NCBI RefSeq assembly: GCF_019598945.1
Contig: NZ_CP080598.1
Coordinates: 1,426,001-1,490,000, forward strand
Direction: 5' to 3'
DNA: 64,000 nucleotides
From: Sphaerospermopsis torques-reginae ITEP-024
Lineage (GTDB): Bacteria > Cyanobacteriota > Cyanobacteriia > Cyanobacteriales > Nostocaceae
The notes below the pieces were generated by a model that searched no databases, was not told where the DNA came from, and worked only from the letters and a program-made list of their open reading frames with translations. This document shows positions 1 through 8,367 of the stretch, piece by piece. The translations under genes and the position numbers were made by a program. Each line of letters opens with the position of its first letter. The first letter of the stretch is position 1.

Positions 1-22
1 GTCACCAGTCACCAGTCCCCAG
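1..22. repeat. CCAGTCA-type short tandem repeat at window edge
   Basis: The window opens inside an array of CAGTCAC/CAGTCCC units that runs on through about position 45 and forms the 3-prime end of the scpB coding region on the minus strand. Confidence 0.8.
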
Positions 23-562
23 TCACCCATCACCTGTCCCATCTAACTCTAGTTCTAATTGTTGTTCTTTGTCGGTTTTGGGAATAATTTCGGGAAGTTG
101 ATCAATTTGGAAATATTGGTGAAATTTTGGCGTGACTTGTAATGAATATGACCGGGATTCATTGTCTCGTCGTTTACGCACAAATCCTAATTCTACCAGT
201 TCAGGAACGTGCTGATATACACCTGAACCCCGCAGTTCTATTAACTCACTTTGCAAAATGGGACTGTTAAGAGCGATCGCTGCTAAAGTCCGTAAAGCTC
301 CCACACCCAACTCTACAGGGATCAAAGTCTGTACTAAATCATGAAAATCTGACCGCAGTTGCAAACTATAACCATTTGCGGTTTCGACAACTTCTAGCGC
401 ACTATCTCGACGGGCATAATTATCCATCAGTTCAATTATACCTTCTTCTGCTGTATGGCGATCGCACCCAGCATACTCGGCTATTTCACTCACAGACAAA
501 GGTTTACCCTTTAAATACAAAATCGCTTCTATTTTGATTGCTATGGCTATATTCTTGGACAT
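23..562 (-). CDS. scpB: Segregation and condensation protein B
   Basis: Predicted ScpB, the winged-helix accessory subunit that with ScpA and SMC forms the condensin that compacts and segregates the chromosome in the cytoplasm. The 179-residue protein shows the usual N-terminal winged helix (about residues 10-80, with AILYLKGKPLSVSEIAEY) followed by a second one (about 85-150, with the conserved segment ALRTLAAIALNSPILQSELIELRG, which is typical of ScpB and includes the RGSGVYQHVPEL stretch). ScpA is not adjacent. The last residues, GTGDG, and the TGA stop are encoded by the intergenic short repeat, so the natural C-terminus has probably been replaced by repeat-derived sequence. Start ATG at 562 matches the family. 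Family assignment is firm; the tail effect is read directly from the sequence. Confidence 0.93.
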   Translation of the reverse strand: MSKNIAIAIKIEAILYLKGKPLSVSEIAEYAGCDRHTAEEGIIELMDNYARRDSALEVVETANGYSLQLRSDFHDLVQTLIPVELGVGALRTLAAIALNSPILQSELIELRGSGVYQHVPELVELGFVRKRRDNESRSYSLQVTPKFHQYFQIDQLPEIIPKTDKEQQLELELDGTGDG

Positions 563-602
563 ATTTAAAAGTTATAGGAATCAGGAGTCAGGAGGCAGGA
601 GA

Positions 603-634
603 ATTTTAGATTTTAGATTTTAGATTTTAGATTG
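603..634. repeat. TTTTAGA heptanucleotide repeat
   Basis: About four and a half tandem copies of TTTTAGA lie between scpB and ispD. The same unit, or its complement TCTAAAA and variants such as TCCAAAA, recurs near 2640, 33250, 58420-58480 and 63480-63560 and inside purL. Confidence 0.9.
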
Positions 635-663
635 GATTCATGAAATACAATCCAAAATCAAAA

Positions 664-755
664 ATCCAAAATAAAATCACCAGTCCCCAGTCCCCAGTCC
701 CCAGTCCCCAGTCCCCAGTCACCTGTCACCTGTCACCTGTCACCTGTCACCTGTT
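664..755. repeat. CCAGTCC then CACCTGT heptanucleotide arrays
   Basis: Two adjoining arrays: about six CCAGTCC units, then about four CACCTGT units. The second array overlaps the last codons of ispD on the minus strand and supplies its TGA stop. Confidence 0.9.
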
Positions 756-1431
756 CCCTGTGACAGAGAATAAATTCTGCGATCGCCAAATCTTGAGGAG
801 TTGTCACTTTCAAATTAGTCTCCTCTCCTGGTACTATCCGTACTTCAATCCCGCATTTTTCCAACAAAGCGGCATCATCTGTCACTTCCCAACCTTGACG
901 CACACCCTCAGCATGACATTCTTTTAACAACTTCACATCAAATCCTTGGGGAGTTTGCGCTGCCCAAAGTTGCTCTCTGCTAGGTGTACTTTGAATTATG
1001 CCACTTTCCCCCACAACTTTCATTGTATCTTTTACAGGTATAGCCGCAATTAACCCTGGACAATGAAGAATAGCTGCTGCACAAGCATTAAATAAGTCCG
1101 GTGTAGCTAAACATCGCGCCCCATCATGAATTAATACCTGTTCAGCATTTTCTGGTAATGCCTGTAATCCGTTATAAACCGACTCTTGGCGGGTAGCACC
1201 ACCAGGAATAAACTCCACAGGTTTAGTTAGCTTTAAATCAGCCAAAATTGCCTTAAAGTCCTCCCAGTCATGAGGTTGGGAAATAATTCCGATCCAACTG
1301 ATAGCACTAGCAGCTTCCGCAGCTAACAAAGTCCAAGCAATAAGAGTTTTTGAGCGAACCTGTAATAACAGTTTATTGCGGTCAGCACCCATTCTTTTAC
1401 CGCTACCTGCGGCCGGAATTAATAAATACAC
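733..1431 (-). CDS. ispD: 2-C-methyl-D-erythritol 4-phosphate cytidylyltransferase
   Basis: IspD joins CTP and MEP to give CDP-methylerythritol in the plastid-type (MEP) isoprenoid pathway, which cyanobacteria use for carotenoids, phytol and quinones. The 232-residue protein has the nucleotide-binding signature PAAGSGKRMG near its N-terminus (residues 6-15) with KLLL just after, the GGATRQESVYNGL motif (about 79-91), the IHDGARC metal/substrate motif (about 103-109) and the late TDDAALLE segment (about 188-195). Length is normal. The final residues HREQVTGDR are translated from the CACCTGT repeat array and end at a repeat-borne TGA, so the original C-terminus has been overwritten by about ten residues. 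Start ATG at 1431 fits the family. Confidence 0.96.
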   Translation of the reverse strand: MYLLIPAAGSGKRMGADRNKLLLQVRSKTLIAWTLLAAEAASAISWIGIISQPHDWEDFKAILADLKLTKPVEFIPGGATRQESVYNGLQALPENAEQVLIHDGARCLATPDLFNACAAAILHCPGLIAAIPVKDTMKVVGESGIIQSTPSREQLWAAQTPQGFDVKLLKECHAEGVRQGWEVTDDAALLEKCGIEVRIVPGEETNLKVTTPQDLAIAEFILCHREQVTGDR

Positions 1432-1453
1432 AACTTTCCTCGATGTTTTAAAT

Positions 1454-1502
1454 AGCAGGAGGCAGGAGGCAGGAGGGAGGAGGCAGGAGTCAGGAGTCAG
1501 GA
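1454..1502. repeat. GGCAGGA heptanucleotide repeat
   Basis: Imperfect GGCAGGA and GTCAGGA units in tandem, in the gap between the divergent genes ispD and the glycosyltransferase. Confidence 0.85.
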
Positions 1503-1522
1503 TAAAGTATTTTCTTCTCCCT

Positions 1523-1632
1523 AATCACCAGTCCCCAATCACCAATCACCAATCACCAATCACCAATCACCAATCACCAATCACCAATCACCAATTACCA
1601 ATCACCCATTACCAATTACCATTCCCCATTTC
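1523..1632. repeat. CCAATCA heptanucleotide array
   Basis: At least eight perfect CCAATCA units flanked by variants (CCAGTCC, CCAATTA, CCCATTA). This is the classic STRR type of heterocystous cyanobacteria. It lies directly upstream of the glycosyltransferase gene, leaving only about 40 bases for its promoter and ribosome site. Confidence 0.93.
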
Positions 1633-1673
1633 ACCTAAAATAAGGACGATAAGCTTCAATAAATATATTATTT

Positions 1674-2633
1674 ATGCGAGTAGTAGCTTTTGCACCTGGT
1701 TCAATTGGCGACCAAGTTCTTTTTTTCCCCACTTTGGATGATCTCAAGCGTTCCTATCCTGACGCTTTGATAGATGTCGTTGTGGAACCCCGGTCTAAGG
1801 CTGCCTACCGAGTGAGCAAGTCAGTTCACGAGGTATTGACCTTTGATTACAAGGATCGTAATAGTTTAGCAGATTGGGGTAACTTGGTGGGAACAATCCG
1901 CGATCGCGAATATGATGTTGCCATCACTGCTGGAGAAAGTTGGTTTGTCGGTTTGTTTCTCTGGTTGACTGGTATTCCCACTCGCATTGGCTTCCAAGGT
2001 AGTGGTGCAAATTTTCTCACCAATGTTGTATCTCCCAACACATCCCAATATATACCCTCCATGTATCATGATTTGTTGCAACCTTTGGGAATCAAGACAC
2101 CTTGCCCACCGTTAGCAGTAAATCTACTGAAACCAGATATTGAATGGGCGCAACAGCAACAAAAACGTTTGGGTATCAATGACACAGGTTACATCCTGAT
2201 TTATGGCGGTTCTGGTAAGTTGTCCCAAATCAATGGTGCTGATACCAGCTATCCTGTAGCTAGTTGGCAACAAATTATTCAAGATTGTCAACGCAAACAA
2301 CCAGATTTACCAGTGGTGGTTATTAAAGAAACTGAGGATGATAAATTTGTTTCTTCCCTGGTGCAATCTTGTCCCGGTATTAAAGTAATTGCCATTGATG
2401 ATGTGGGCAAATTAACTGCCATAATTGGTGGAGCAAGTTTAATGCTTTCTCTCAACAGTGCGCCCCTACAAGTGGCTGTAGCTGTACAAACCTATACTAT
2501 CGCCCTACTTGGTTCTACAGACCCAGGAAAGATATTACCAACCAGTGATAAATTCCTCGCCATTAAATCCCCCACTGGCAAAACCGCTGACATAGCACCT
2601 GCAACCGTCTTAGAAAAAATCTGGGGCGGTTAA
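1674..2633 (+). CDS. Glycosyltransferase family 9 protein
   Basis: Predicted family 9 (heptosyltransferase-like, GT-B fold) enzyme of surface polysaccharide synthesis. The 319-residue protein begins with the family pattern PGSIGDQVLFFPTLDDLKRS (residues 8-27), resembling the GDxVLxTPxLxxLK motif of ADP-heptose transferases, and has the C-terminal half segment ASLMLSLNSAPLQVAVAV (about residues 260-277) where the family places its donor-site motif (usually D-GP-H; here the motif is SLNSAPLQVA). Cyanobacteria do not normally make heptose, so the true donor is unknown and the heptosyltransferase name often given should not be taken literally. It is transcribed alone, with repeat arrays on both sides. 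Confidence 0.85.
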   Translation: MRVVAFAPGSIGDQVLFFPTLDDLKRSYPDALIDVVVEPRSKAAYRVSKSVHEVLTFDYKDRNSLADWGNLVGTIRDREYDVAITAGESWFVGLFLWLTGIPTRIGFQGSGANFLTNVVSPNTSQYIPSMYHDLLQPLGIKTPCPPLAVNLLKPDIEWAQQQQKRLGINDTGYILIYGGSGKLSQINGADTSYPVASWQQIIQDCQRKQPDLPVVVIKETEDDKFVSSLVQSCPGIKVIAIDDVGKLTAIIGGASLMLSLNSAPLQVAVAVQTYTIALLGSTDPGKILPTSDKFLAIKSPTGKTADIAPATVLEKIWGG

Positions 2634-2636
2634 CTA

Positions 2637-2700
2637 TTAGTTTTAGATTTTAGATTTTGGATTTTGGATTTTGGATTGATTGAAAAATCTAAAATCCGAA
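2637..2700. repeat. TTTTAGA/TTTTGGA repeat with inverted copy
   Basis: Tandem TTTTAGATTTTGGA units immediately followed by the complementary form (AAAATCTAAAATCC), giving a potential hairpin just after the glycosyltransferase stop. It could end transcription, but there is no U-run to support an intrinsic terminator. Confidence 0.7.
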
Positions 2701-2790
2701 ATTTATATAGCAGATGACAAACATTCTAACTCCTGACTCTTGGGGCAACCACAGGGGGATTGCCCCTACTGACTCCTGACTCCTAAATTC

Positions 2791-3273
2791 CTATCTTTTT
2801 TCAATCATTTCAAAAAAGCCATCTTCTAATTCATAGCCCAAGACTTGCGCGAAAGATTTAAGTCGGAATGGTGTAGGAATACTTTGTTGTTTTAGCCAAT
2901 CACTTAAAATAAAAATTTTGTGCATCAAAAAGATTTCTAAGGCTTCAGGGTTGTACTGTATACCTTCTTTTTTAATAAACTGATGGGGTACTAGCATAGC
3001 AGCATAACGGGCTAATTCCCCAGCTTTCCAATCTAGTAAAAACGGCAACCAGGGATATTTGGCATCTAAACGCACAAACCACAACCTGACCTCTGGAATT
3101 TCCGAAAGCTCCCGTGGATCATTTGCTTCCCGTGAGTAATTGATTTCAAAGCGCAATTGCTGTTCCTGGGATGTAATGGATTCCTCTTGCAGCAATGGTT
3201 CAATTACCTTTAATGCAGGTGACAAATCTAGATTATTTATAGAGTCGTTATGAAGGCTGATTGTGATTGTCAT
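2791..3273 (-). CDS. CRR6-family NDH-1 assembly factor
   Basis: This 160-residue protein matches my knowledge of the chlororespiratory reduction 6 (CRR6, DUF1817) family, conserved in cyanobacteria and chloroplasts and needed to assemble the peripheral arm of the NDH-1 (NAD(P)H dehydrogenase-like) complex. Recognisable family segments are PEVRLWFVRLDAKYPWLPFL (about residues 59-78), followed by DWKAGELARYAAMLVPHQ and a C-terminal LGYELEDGFFEMI. There is no signal peptide or membrane segment, in keeping with a soluble factor. It is convergent with the glycosyltransferase and stands alone. The identity rests on recall of family sequence, not on a search. Confidence 0.8.
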   Translation of the reverse strand: MTITISLHNDSINNLDLSPALKVIEPLLQEESITSQEQQLRFEINYSREANDPRELSEIPEVRLWFVRLDAKYPWLPFLLDWKAGELARYAAMLVPHQFIKKEGIQYNPEALEIFLMHKIFILSDWLKQQSIPTPFRLKSFAQVLGYELEDGFFEMIEKR

Positions 3274-3357
3274 TGACTTTTTTGGCTGCTTTTTTGATTG
3301 CTCAAATGTGGTATCCAGAATCCACAGTAGCAGTTTTTAGGCATTAATGCTACTTTA

Positions 3358-3515
3358 TCAATTGATAATTGACAATTGATAATTGATAATTGTTTCATTC
3401 AAGGTTTAAAACCTCCCCTTTCAAGGGGAAAAAAGAGCAAAATTCCGATTTTTCAATCCTCTCCCTTCAAGGGAGAGGTAATTGTCAATTGTTCATTGTT
3501 AATTGTCCATTATTG
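3358..3515. repeat. Hairpin-rich MITE-like repeat (copy 1)
   Basis: Ordered parts: AATTGACAATTGATAATTG units; TCATTCAAGG; a hairpin of CCTCCCCTTTCAAGGGG type; a hairpin CCTCTCCCTTCAAGGGAGAGG; then GTAATTGTCAATTG. The ends form an inverted repeat built from CAATTGACAATT. A second copy in opposite orientation lies at 49762-49887 with the same order of parts, which shows it is a dispersed element and not chance. Confidence 0.85.
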
Positions 3516-3850
3516 AATGTGCTATTTTTTCTATTTTGCGTAGTTGTACTATTGACATTTGATAATTTTATATACATTTTCCCAAACTACAACCCCCTCA
3601 CCTGGACATTTATGGTCTTGATAAGCTAAAGTTGTAATGAGTTTGTTTTAGAGTTAAGATGTAATTAATTATAAAATAACCCAAAACCAAACCGGCTCAA
3701 ACCTGTAGTTAATCAAAGATGTCAGTATCAAATACACAGGATAAGCAAAGAATATATTGTAAATATGTAATATACCTGCGTATAAAAATCAACATTTATT
3801 TCATTAAAGCAGAAAACTATTCCTACAGTTCCTACAGTTAAAACTGAAAT
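3516..3850. other. Intergenic region upstream of the Fur-family gene
   Basis: AT-rich, with no convincing coding capacity. It must hold the promoter of the Fur-family gene. A perfect PerR/Fur box could not be identified by eye. Confidence 0.5.
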
Positions 3851-4321
3851 ATGCAAAAACCAGCTATTTCTACAAAAGCAATTCGTTCTTTAGAAGATGC
3901 TCTAGATCGGTGTCAAATACTAGGTATGCGTGTTAGCCGCCAGCGCCGATTTATACTAGAATTACTATGGCAAGCTAAAGAACATCTTTCCGCTAGAGAG
4001 ATTTACGATCGCTTGAACCAACAAGGTAAAGAGATTGGCCATACTTCTGTTTATCAAAATTTAGAAGCTCTATCCAGTCAAGGTATTATTGAGTGTATTG
4101 AACATTGTGATGGGCGGTTATATGGTAATGTGACTGATGCTCACAGTCATGTTAACTGCTTAGATACAAATCAAATTTTAGATGTGCATATAGAAATACC
4201 AGAAGAATTGATCCAGCAAGTTGAGGCACAAACCGGAGTGAAGATTAGTGGCTACACCATCAACTTTTTTGGACACCGTAACTTACATCCAGATCACAAT
4301 GGTCATTATCATCAGCAATAA
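3851..4321 (+). CDS. furC: Fur-family regulator, FurC/PerR-like
   Basis: A 156-residue winged-helix regulator of the Fur superfamily. The DNA-binding half contains MRVSRQRRFILELLWQ (about residues 26-41) and the recognition segment GHTSVYQNLEAL (about 63-74). The metal-sensing pattern EHLSAREIY, DAHSHVNCLD and LDVHIEIP supplies the His/Asp ligands expected of a PerR-type peroxide sensor. The two CxxC pairs that hold structural zinc in classical Fur and PerR are absent, as I recall for cyanobacterial FurC. The sequence closely resembles FurC of Anabaena, which responds to peroxide and influences iron and nitrogen metabolism. FurA and FurB/Zur differ in keeping CxxC motifs. The His-rich tail HRNLHPDHNGHYHQQ may bind metal. 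Confidence 0.82.
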   Translation: MQKPAISTKAIRSLEDALDRCQILGMRVSRQRRFILELLWQAKEHLSAREIYDRLNQQGKEIGHTSVYQNLEALSSQGIIECIEHCDGRLYGNVTDAHSHVNCLDTNQILDVHIEIPEELIQQVEAQTGVKISGYTINFFGHRNLHPDHNGHYHQQ

Positions 4322-4418
4322 ATTAAAGTGACAAAAACAGGTGAAAATAGGAATGACTCAGCTGGGATGACTGCGGTTTTTTGGCTGGGAAAAAATTCCA
4401 TTTTTATTTGACCTGACT

Positions 4419-6203
4419 ATGAGCGATCGCCCTTTAAGTAGTTTAAATTTACAATTATTATTAATTGACCCAGACCCCATCTTTCGTCTAGGACTAAGGG
4501 TAGCTCTAGAAACAATCCCCCACCTACAAGTAATAGCCGATGTTCCCACCGATACCGCAGCCTTACAGGTTTTAGCGGAAATTGTAGCACCTGATCAAAA
4601 CCAAGTCAATCTAATAGTTTTAGAATTAGGAAATGGCAGTTCTAGCGAATCTCAACAGCTAGGGTTACAATTTTGCAGACAACTTAAAGCTTTATACCCT
4701 CATATACCCATTTTGTTGCTTAGTTCTATATCTACACCAGAACTGTTATCAGCAGCAAAAAATACAGATGTAAATGGCTATTGTCCTAAAGGTATATCTA
4801 TTTCTGAATTAGTACCCATCATGCAAGAAATAGCATCAGGTGGTTACTATTGGTTAGGATCAACAGGAATAAATTCCCCTTTATCTCATTTACCTTTTGC
4901 CAGACTCAGAAATAATATCAGGTTAACAGGAATTAATCATATTAATAATAATCTGTCCGCAGTTACCGCACAATTAAAAATTCCTGGATTACCATTATTA
5001 GATAAAGCTATTCTTGCAGGACAAAGAAGAGAACTTTTAGCAGCGCGTTGGGTAGTAAATAACTTATTGTCTGCACCAGAAGAAAGACAAGAAATACAAA
5101 AATCTCAACCATTACCGCTACCCATTTCTTACTCAAATAGCGCCATTAGTAAAGCAGAATCACAACAAATGGAAACTGTTATACCGCCTTTACTGAGTCC
5201 AAAAGCACTACAATCTATAATATTTACATCTTGTACTAATAAACTCCAGTTTCCTTTACAAAATCTGACAGACATACCTTTAGAAATTGATATTCTGCGT
5301 GAAGACAAAAAAAGAGAACTTCTTTATATCATCTTACAAAAAGTATCTCAAAAATTAGATGATCTACGTAGCTCAAAAGTCGAAATTCAACAAATACCTG
5401 AGTTAAAAAATCAGATTCTCAATAATTTATGGGAATCAGCAATTACCGAATTTTACGGTAAATCTTCCCGGATAAATGTCGGAGATATCAATATAGAAAT
5501 AGTCACTTTTTTATTGAAAAATGCAGCAGGTGTAGAAACTGAAATCCTCAATAAAATTCCCTTAGTCGAAGACTTGTTTTCTTATCTCCTTTGGCAAACA
5601 GATTTATATGTTGATAATATCTCTTATTCCGCAGGAACTGAACCTGCAAATTCTCAAGCATCAATGATTTTAGAGAATGTACTAATTCAAGTTGCTAATG
5701 GTGTATTACAACCATTGCTAAATTCCTTGGCAGATGTAGAAACCATCAAACAAAATTTTTATGATCGTCATTTAATTTCTACAAGAGAAATTGAAAGATT
5801 TAGAAATAATTTATCTTGGAAATACAGATTGAATAATTATGTGAATGAAGCCCAGGCAATTTTTGAAAGTCGCTATGAACTATTTGTATTTGCACCTCGT
5901 GGTATTGCCAAAATATCAATTTATTCTCCTCGTAACCAAGAGTTAGCAAAACTGTCTGGAGTTCCTTTAGCGGTTACATTACTGTTAGAATGTCGGGATG
6001 CGATCGCACCTCGGTTACAATCTCTATTATCTTTTTTCGGTAATGGAATTGTATTTGTATTAACACAAATCATTGGTCGTGGTTTAGGTTTAGTTGCCCG
6101 TGGTATTCTTCAAGGTATTGGTAGTGTTTCCTTAACAGAAAAAACTTTAAAACGTAATAGCGACAAGCAAAACAATAACGAAGGTAGGAGGCCGTTTTTG
6201 TAA
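4419..6203 (+). CDS. Degenerate receiver domain fused to Ycf55-like (DUF3685) domain
   Basis: A 594-residue cyanobacterial protein. Residues about 10-140 resemble a NarL-type response regulator receiver: the acidic pair DPDP after LLLI, the Ser of LLLSS and the Lys of YCPKG. The position of the phosphate-accepting Asp reads VLELG, so Asp is replaced by Glu and phosphorylation is unlikely; the domain may be locked or purely structural. The rest lacks an HTH and corresponds to the Ycf55/DUF3685 family found in cyanobacteria and red-algal plastid genomes, whose function I do not know. C-terminal hydrophobic stretches (ALAVTLLLECRD and FFGNGIVFVLTQIIG, about 510-550) might touch a membrane. The gene starts within a HIP1 site (ATGAGCGATCGCC). 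Confidence 0.75.
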   Translation: MSDRPLSSLNLQLLLIDPDPIFRLGLRVALETIPHLQVIADVPTDTAALQVLAEIVAPDQNQVNLIVLELGNGSSSESQQLGLQFCRQLKALYPHIPILLLSSISTPELLSAAKNTDVNGYCPKGISISELVPIMQEIASGGYYWLGSTGINSPLSHLPFARLRNNIRLTGINHINNNLSAVTAQLKIPGLPLLDKAILAGQRRELLAARWVVNNLLSAPEERQEIQKSQPLPLPISYSNSAISKAESQQMETVIPPLLSPKALQSIIFTSCTNKLQFPLQNLTDIPLEIDILREDKKRELLYIILQKVSQKLDDLRSSKVEIQQIPELKNQILNNLWESAITEFYGKSSRINVGDINIEIVTFLLKNAAGVETEILNKIPLVEDLFSYLLWQTDLYVDNISYSAGTEPANSQASMILENVLIQVANGVLQPLLNSLADVETIKQNFYDRHLISTREIERFRNNLSWKYRLNNYVNEAQAIFESRYELFVFAPRGIAKISIYSPRNQELAKLSGVPLAVTLLLECRDAIAPRLQSLLSFFGNGIVFVLTQIIGRGLGLVARGILQGIGSVSLTEKTLKRNSDKQNNNEGRRPFL

Positions 6204-6249
6204 CGGGGATTGATCTATAAGAGACTATTCTTAGCCGCTGCTAATTTTT

Positions 6250-6363
6250 CCTCCTGACTCCTGTAAGGGCGTTCGCGAAGCGTGCTGGAAGCATCAGCAT
6301 TCGGGCGATAAATTATCAATTTTTATCACAGGTTATTTTCCGAATGCTTCGCCCCTAAGACTC
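6250..6363. repeat. GGGCGAAGCATTCGG inverted repeat, copy 1
   Basis: A dispersed hairpin element: GCATTCGGGCGATAAATTATC then TTTTCCGAATGCTTCGCCCC. It has an extra 25-base piece (GTTCGCGAAGCGTG...) within the left arm compared with the copy at 21375-21443. It lies between the convergent 3-prime ends of the Ycf55-like gene and asnS, where it could act as a two-way terminator. Confidence 0.75.
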
Positions 6364-6370
6364 CTAACTA

Positions 6371-7762
6371 TTAAAACTCCGCGCTTTGTGGTGTACGGGG
6401 GAAAGGAATCACATCCCGAATATTCCCCATACCTGTCATAAACTGCACCAGTCTTTCAAACCCTAAACCGAAACCAGCATGAGGTACAGTACCATAACGA
6501 CGTAAATCTAAATACCACCACAAATCTTCTGTTTTCATTCCCTGTGCTAAAACCCGTTTTTCTAACACATCTAATCTTTCTTCCCGTTGCGAACCTCCAA
6601 TAATTTCACCTATTTTCGGTGCTAAAATATCCATCGCTCTCACGGTTTTTTCATCATTATTCAACCGCATATAAAAGGCTTTAATTTGCGCTGGATAATC
6701 TGTCACAATCACAGGTTTTTTAAACAATTGTTCCGCTAAATAACGCTCATGTTCTGACTGTAAATCCGCACCCCAACTTACAGGATATTCAAATTTTACA
6801 TCCGCTTTTTCTAAAAGTTTGACTGCATCGGTATAAGTCAATCTTTCAAATTGATTGTTAATAATATTGTTAGCAGTTTCTAAAACAGTATTATCAATTC
6901 TTTGATTGAAAAATTCCATGTCTTCAGCACAGGTTTCCATCACATATTTAAAAATATGTTTTAAGAAATCTTCTGCTAAATTCATATCTCCTTCTAAATC
7001 ACAAAATGCCATTTCTGGTTCTACCATCCAAAATTCGGCTAAGTGACGAGAAGTGTTAGAATTTTCCGCCCGGAATGTGGGACCAAAAGTATAGACGTTA
7101 CTAAACGCCATTGCCATTATTTCTGCTTCTAATTGTCCACTTACTGTTAAATAAGTTGGTTTGCCAAAGAAGTCTTGACTATAATCAACTTCTTTATTTT
7201 CTGTGCGGGGAATATTTTTTAAATTCAAACTTGTAACACTAAATAATTCTCCTGCACCTTCACAATCACTGGCGGTTAAAATGGGAGTATGTACCCACAT
7301 AAAACCCCGTTCTTGGAAAAATTGATGTATGGCATTTGCACAAGCATTTCTTACCCGAAATACTGATCCAAAGGAGTTAGTTCTACCTCTTAAATGGGCA
7401 ATGCTTCTTAAAAACTCAAAGGAATGACGTTTCTTTTGCAGAGGATAAGTTTCGGGATCAGCATCTCCGTAAACTTTTACTGCATCTGCTTTTAGTTCTA
7501 TTCTCTGTCCTTTTCCTTGAGATGCAACTAATATTCCTGCAACTTCGACAGAAGCACCTGTATTTATCTGTTTTAATATGGCTTCGTAGTTTGGTAATTC
7601 TTGATTGATAACTATTTGTAAGTTGGCTAAACATGAACCATCGTTAACTTCTAAAAAGGCAAATCCTTTTAATTCGCGTTTGGTTCTTACCCAACCTTGT
7701 ACTGTTAAGGTTTCTTCTGGTTGACCACTTCTTAATATTTCGGCAATTCGATGTTTAATCAT
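6371..7762 (-). CDS. asnS: Asparaginyl-tRNA synthetase
   Basis: Class IIb aminoacyl-tRNA synthetase that charges tRNA-Asn with asparagine in the cytoplasm. The 463-residue protein has the N-terminal OB-fold anticodon-binding domain (about 1-110, with [20 protein letters not shown]), the class II motif 2 ([16 protein letters not shown], about 231-246) and motif 3 ([12 protein letters not shown], about 432-443). AsnRS rather than AspRS is indicated by the length of about 460 residues and by the absence of the large insertion of bacterial AspRS. Start ATG at 7762 gives a normal N-terminus. It is convergent with the upstream receiver/Ycf55 gene and shows no operon partner. Confidence 0.96.
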   Translation of the reverse strand: MIKHRIAEILRSGQPEETLTVQGWVRTKRELKGFAFLEVNDGSCLANLQIVINQELPNYEAILKQINTGASVEVAGILVASQGKGQRIELKADAVKVYGDADPETYPLQKKRHSFEFLRSIAHLRGRTNSFGSVFRVRNACANAIHQFFQERGFMWVHTPILTASDCEGAGELFSVTSLNLKNIPRTENKEVDYSQDFFGKPTYLTVSGQLEAEIMAMAFSNVYTFGPTFRAENSNTSRHLAEFWMVEPEMAFCDLEGDMNLAEDFLKHIFKYVMETCAEDMEFFNQRIDNTVLETANNIINNQFERLTYTDAVKLLEKADVKFEYPVSWGADLQSEHERYLAEQLFKKPVIVTDYPAQIKAFYMRLNNDEKTVRAMDILAPKIGEIIGGSQREERLDVLEKRVLAQGMKTEDLWWYLDLRRYGTVPHAGFGLGFERLVQFMTGMGNIRDVIPFPRTPQSAEF

Positions 7763-7805
7763 TTTTTACAGTTTGGATTTTTTTAACTATATATAACATT
7801 AATTT

Positions 7806-7843
7806 TAGTCAGGGAACAGGGAACAGGGAACAGGGAACAGGTA
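7806..7843. repeat. CAGGGAA heptanucleotide repeat
   Basis: About five CAGGGAA units, followed by a GCCTTTT/GCCTCTT-rich stretch to about 7905 and CCAATCA units at 7915-7932. Together they fill the gap between asnS and the next minus-strand gene. Confidence 0.85.
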
Positions 7844-7928
7844 AGATATAAAGTCAAACGTCAAAGTTAAGAAACTTTTGCCTTTTGCCTCTTGCCTCTT
7901 GCCTTCTTTTTCAATCACCAATCACCAA

Positions 7929-8273
7929 TCACCCAGCTAAAGATTTTAACACCCATCCTATAATAATTCCTAAACCACCAAAACGGACTGCTTGCCAAAA
8001 AGGCCGATTTAGGCTTTTCCAGGAAAATAATTGGCTTTCTAGGTTAATTTCTAGGGCTTCTAACTCTTTTTCCAGGCGTTTTAACTCGGCTTTGATTTCT
8101 GGTGTCTGATTTTTATTTTCTTTGAGATTTTTAATTTCTTGTTGCCATTGTGCCTTTTGCTGTTGATCCCGTTGCACTTGGGCATATCTTTCTTTTAAGA
8201 GTCGCAGTCCGGTTTCTAGTTCCTCTAGTTCCTGTTCAAAGTCGGGTTGCTGGTTTTCCTCTGGTTTGGTCAT
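7929..8273 (-). CDS. Small coiled-coil protein with C-terminal membrane anchor
   Basis: A 114-residue protein that I do not recognise by name. Residues about 10-80 are rich in Glu, Lys, Gln and Leu in heptad spacing, predicting a coiled coil. After an FWQAVRFGG segment, a short hydrophobic stretch (LGIIIGWVLKSLAG) could anchor the C-terminus in a membrane. The TGA stop comes from the CCAATCA repeat on the opposite strand, right after SLAG, so the natural end may have been lost. CCAATCA-type repeats also abut the start codon. The reading frame is well supported by codon pattern; the function is unknown. Confidence 0.65.
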   Translation of the reverse strand: MTKPEENQQPDFEQELEELETGLRLLKERYAQVQRDQQQKAQWQQEIKNLKENKNQTPEIKAELKRLEKELEALEINLESQLFSWKSLNRPFWQAVRFGGLGIIIGWVLKSLAG

Positions 8274-8275
8274 TG

Positions 8276-8320
8276 GTGATGGGTCATTGGTGATGGGTCA
8301 TTGGTGATGGGTGATTGGCT
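8276..8320. repeat. TGGTGATGGGTCAT repeat
   Basis: Three units of GGTGATGGGTCATT lie in the short gap between two divergent genes, and a GTG in this run could be mistaken for the start of the plus-strand gene. Confidence 0.85.
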
Positions 8321-8367
8321 ATGATAATTACATCATAACTTTTACTCTTAACTCAGCACTTAGTCTT

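Noticed and set aside
640-927. Plus-strand open frame
   Set aside because: Opposite strand of ispD and of repeat arrays; no family resemblance and repetitive residues (SPQSPV).
1523-1632. CRISPR array candidate
   Set aside because: The units are seven bases long and contiguous, with no spacers; this is an STRR array, not a CRISPR.
1376-1741. Plus-strand open frame
   Set aside because: Residues are SPITNHQ repeats from the CCAATCA array; not a real gene.
1674-2633. Heptosyltransferase
   Set aside because: The fold matches, but cyanobacteria normally lack heptose in their LPS; only the family 9 label is supported.
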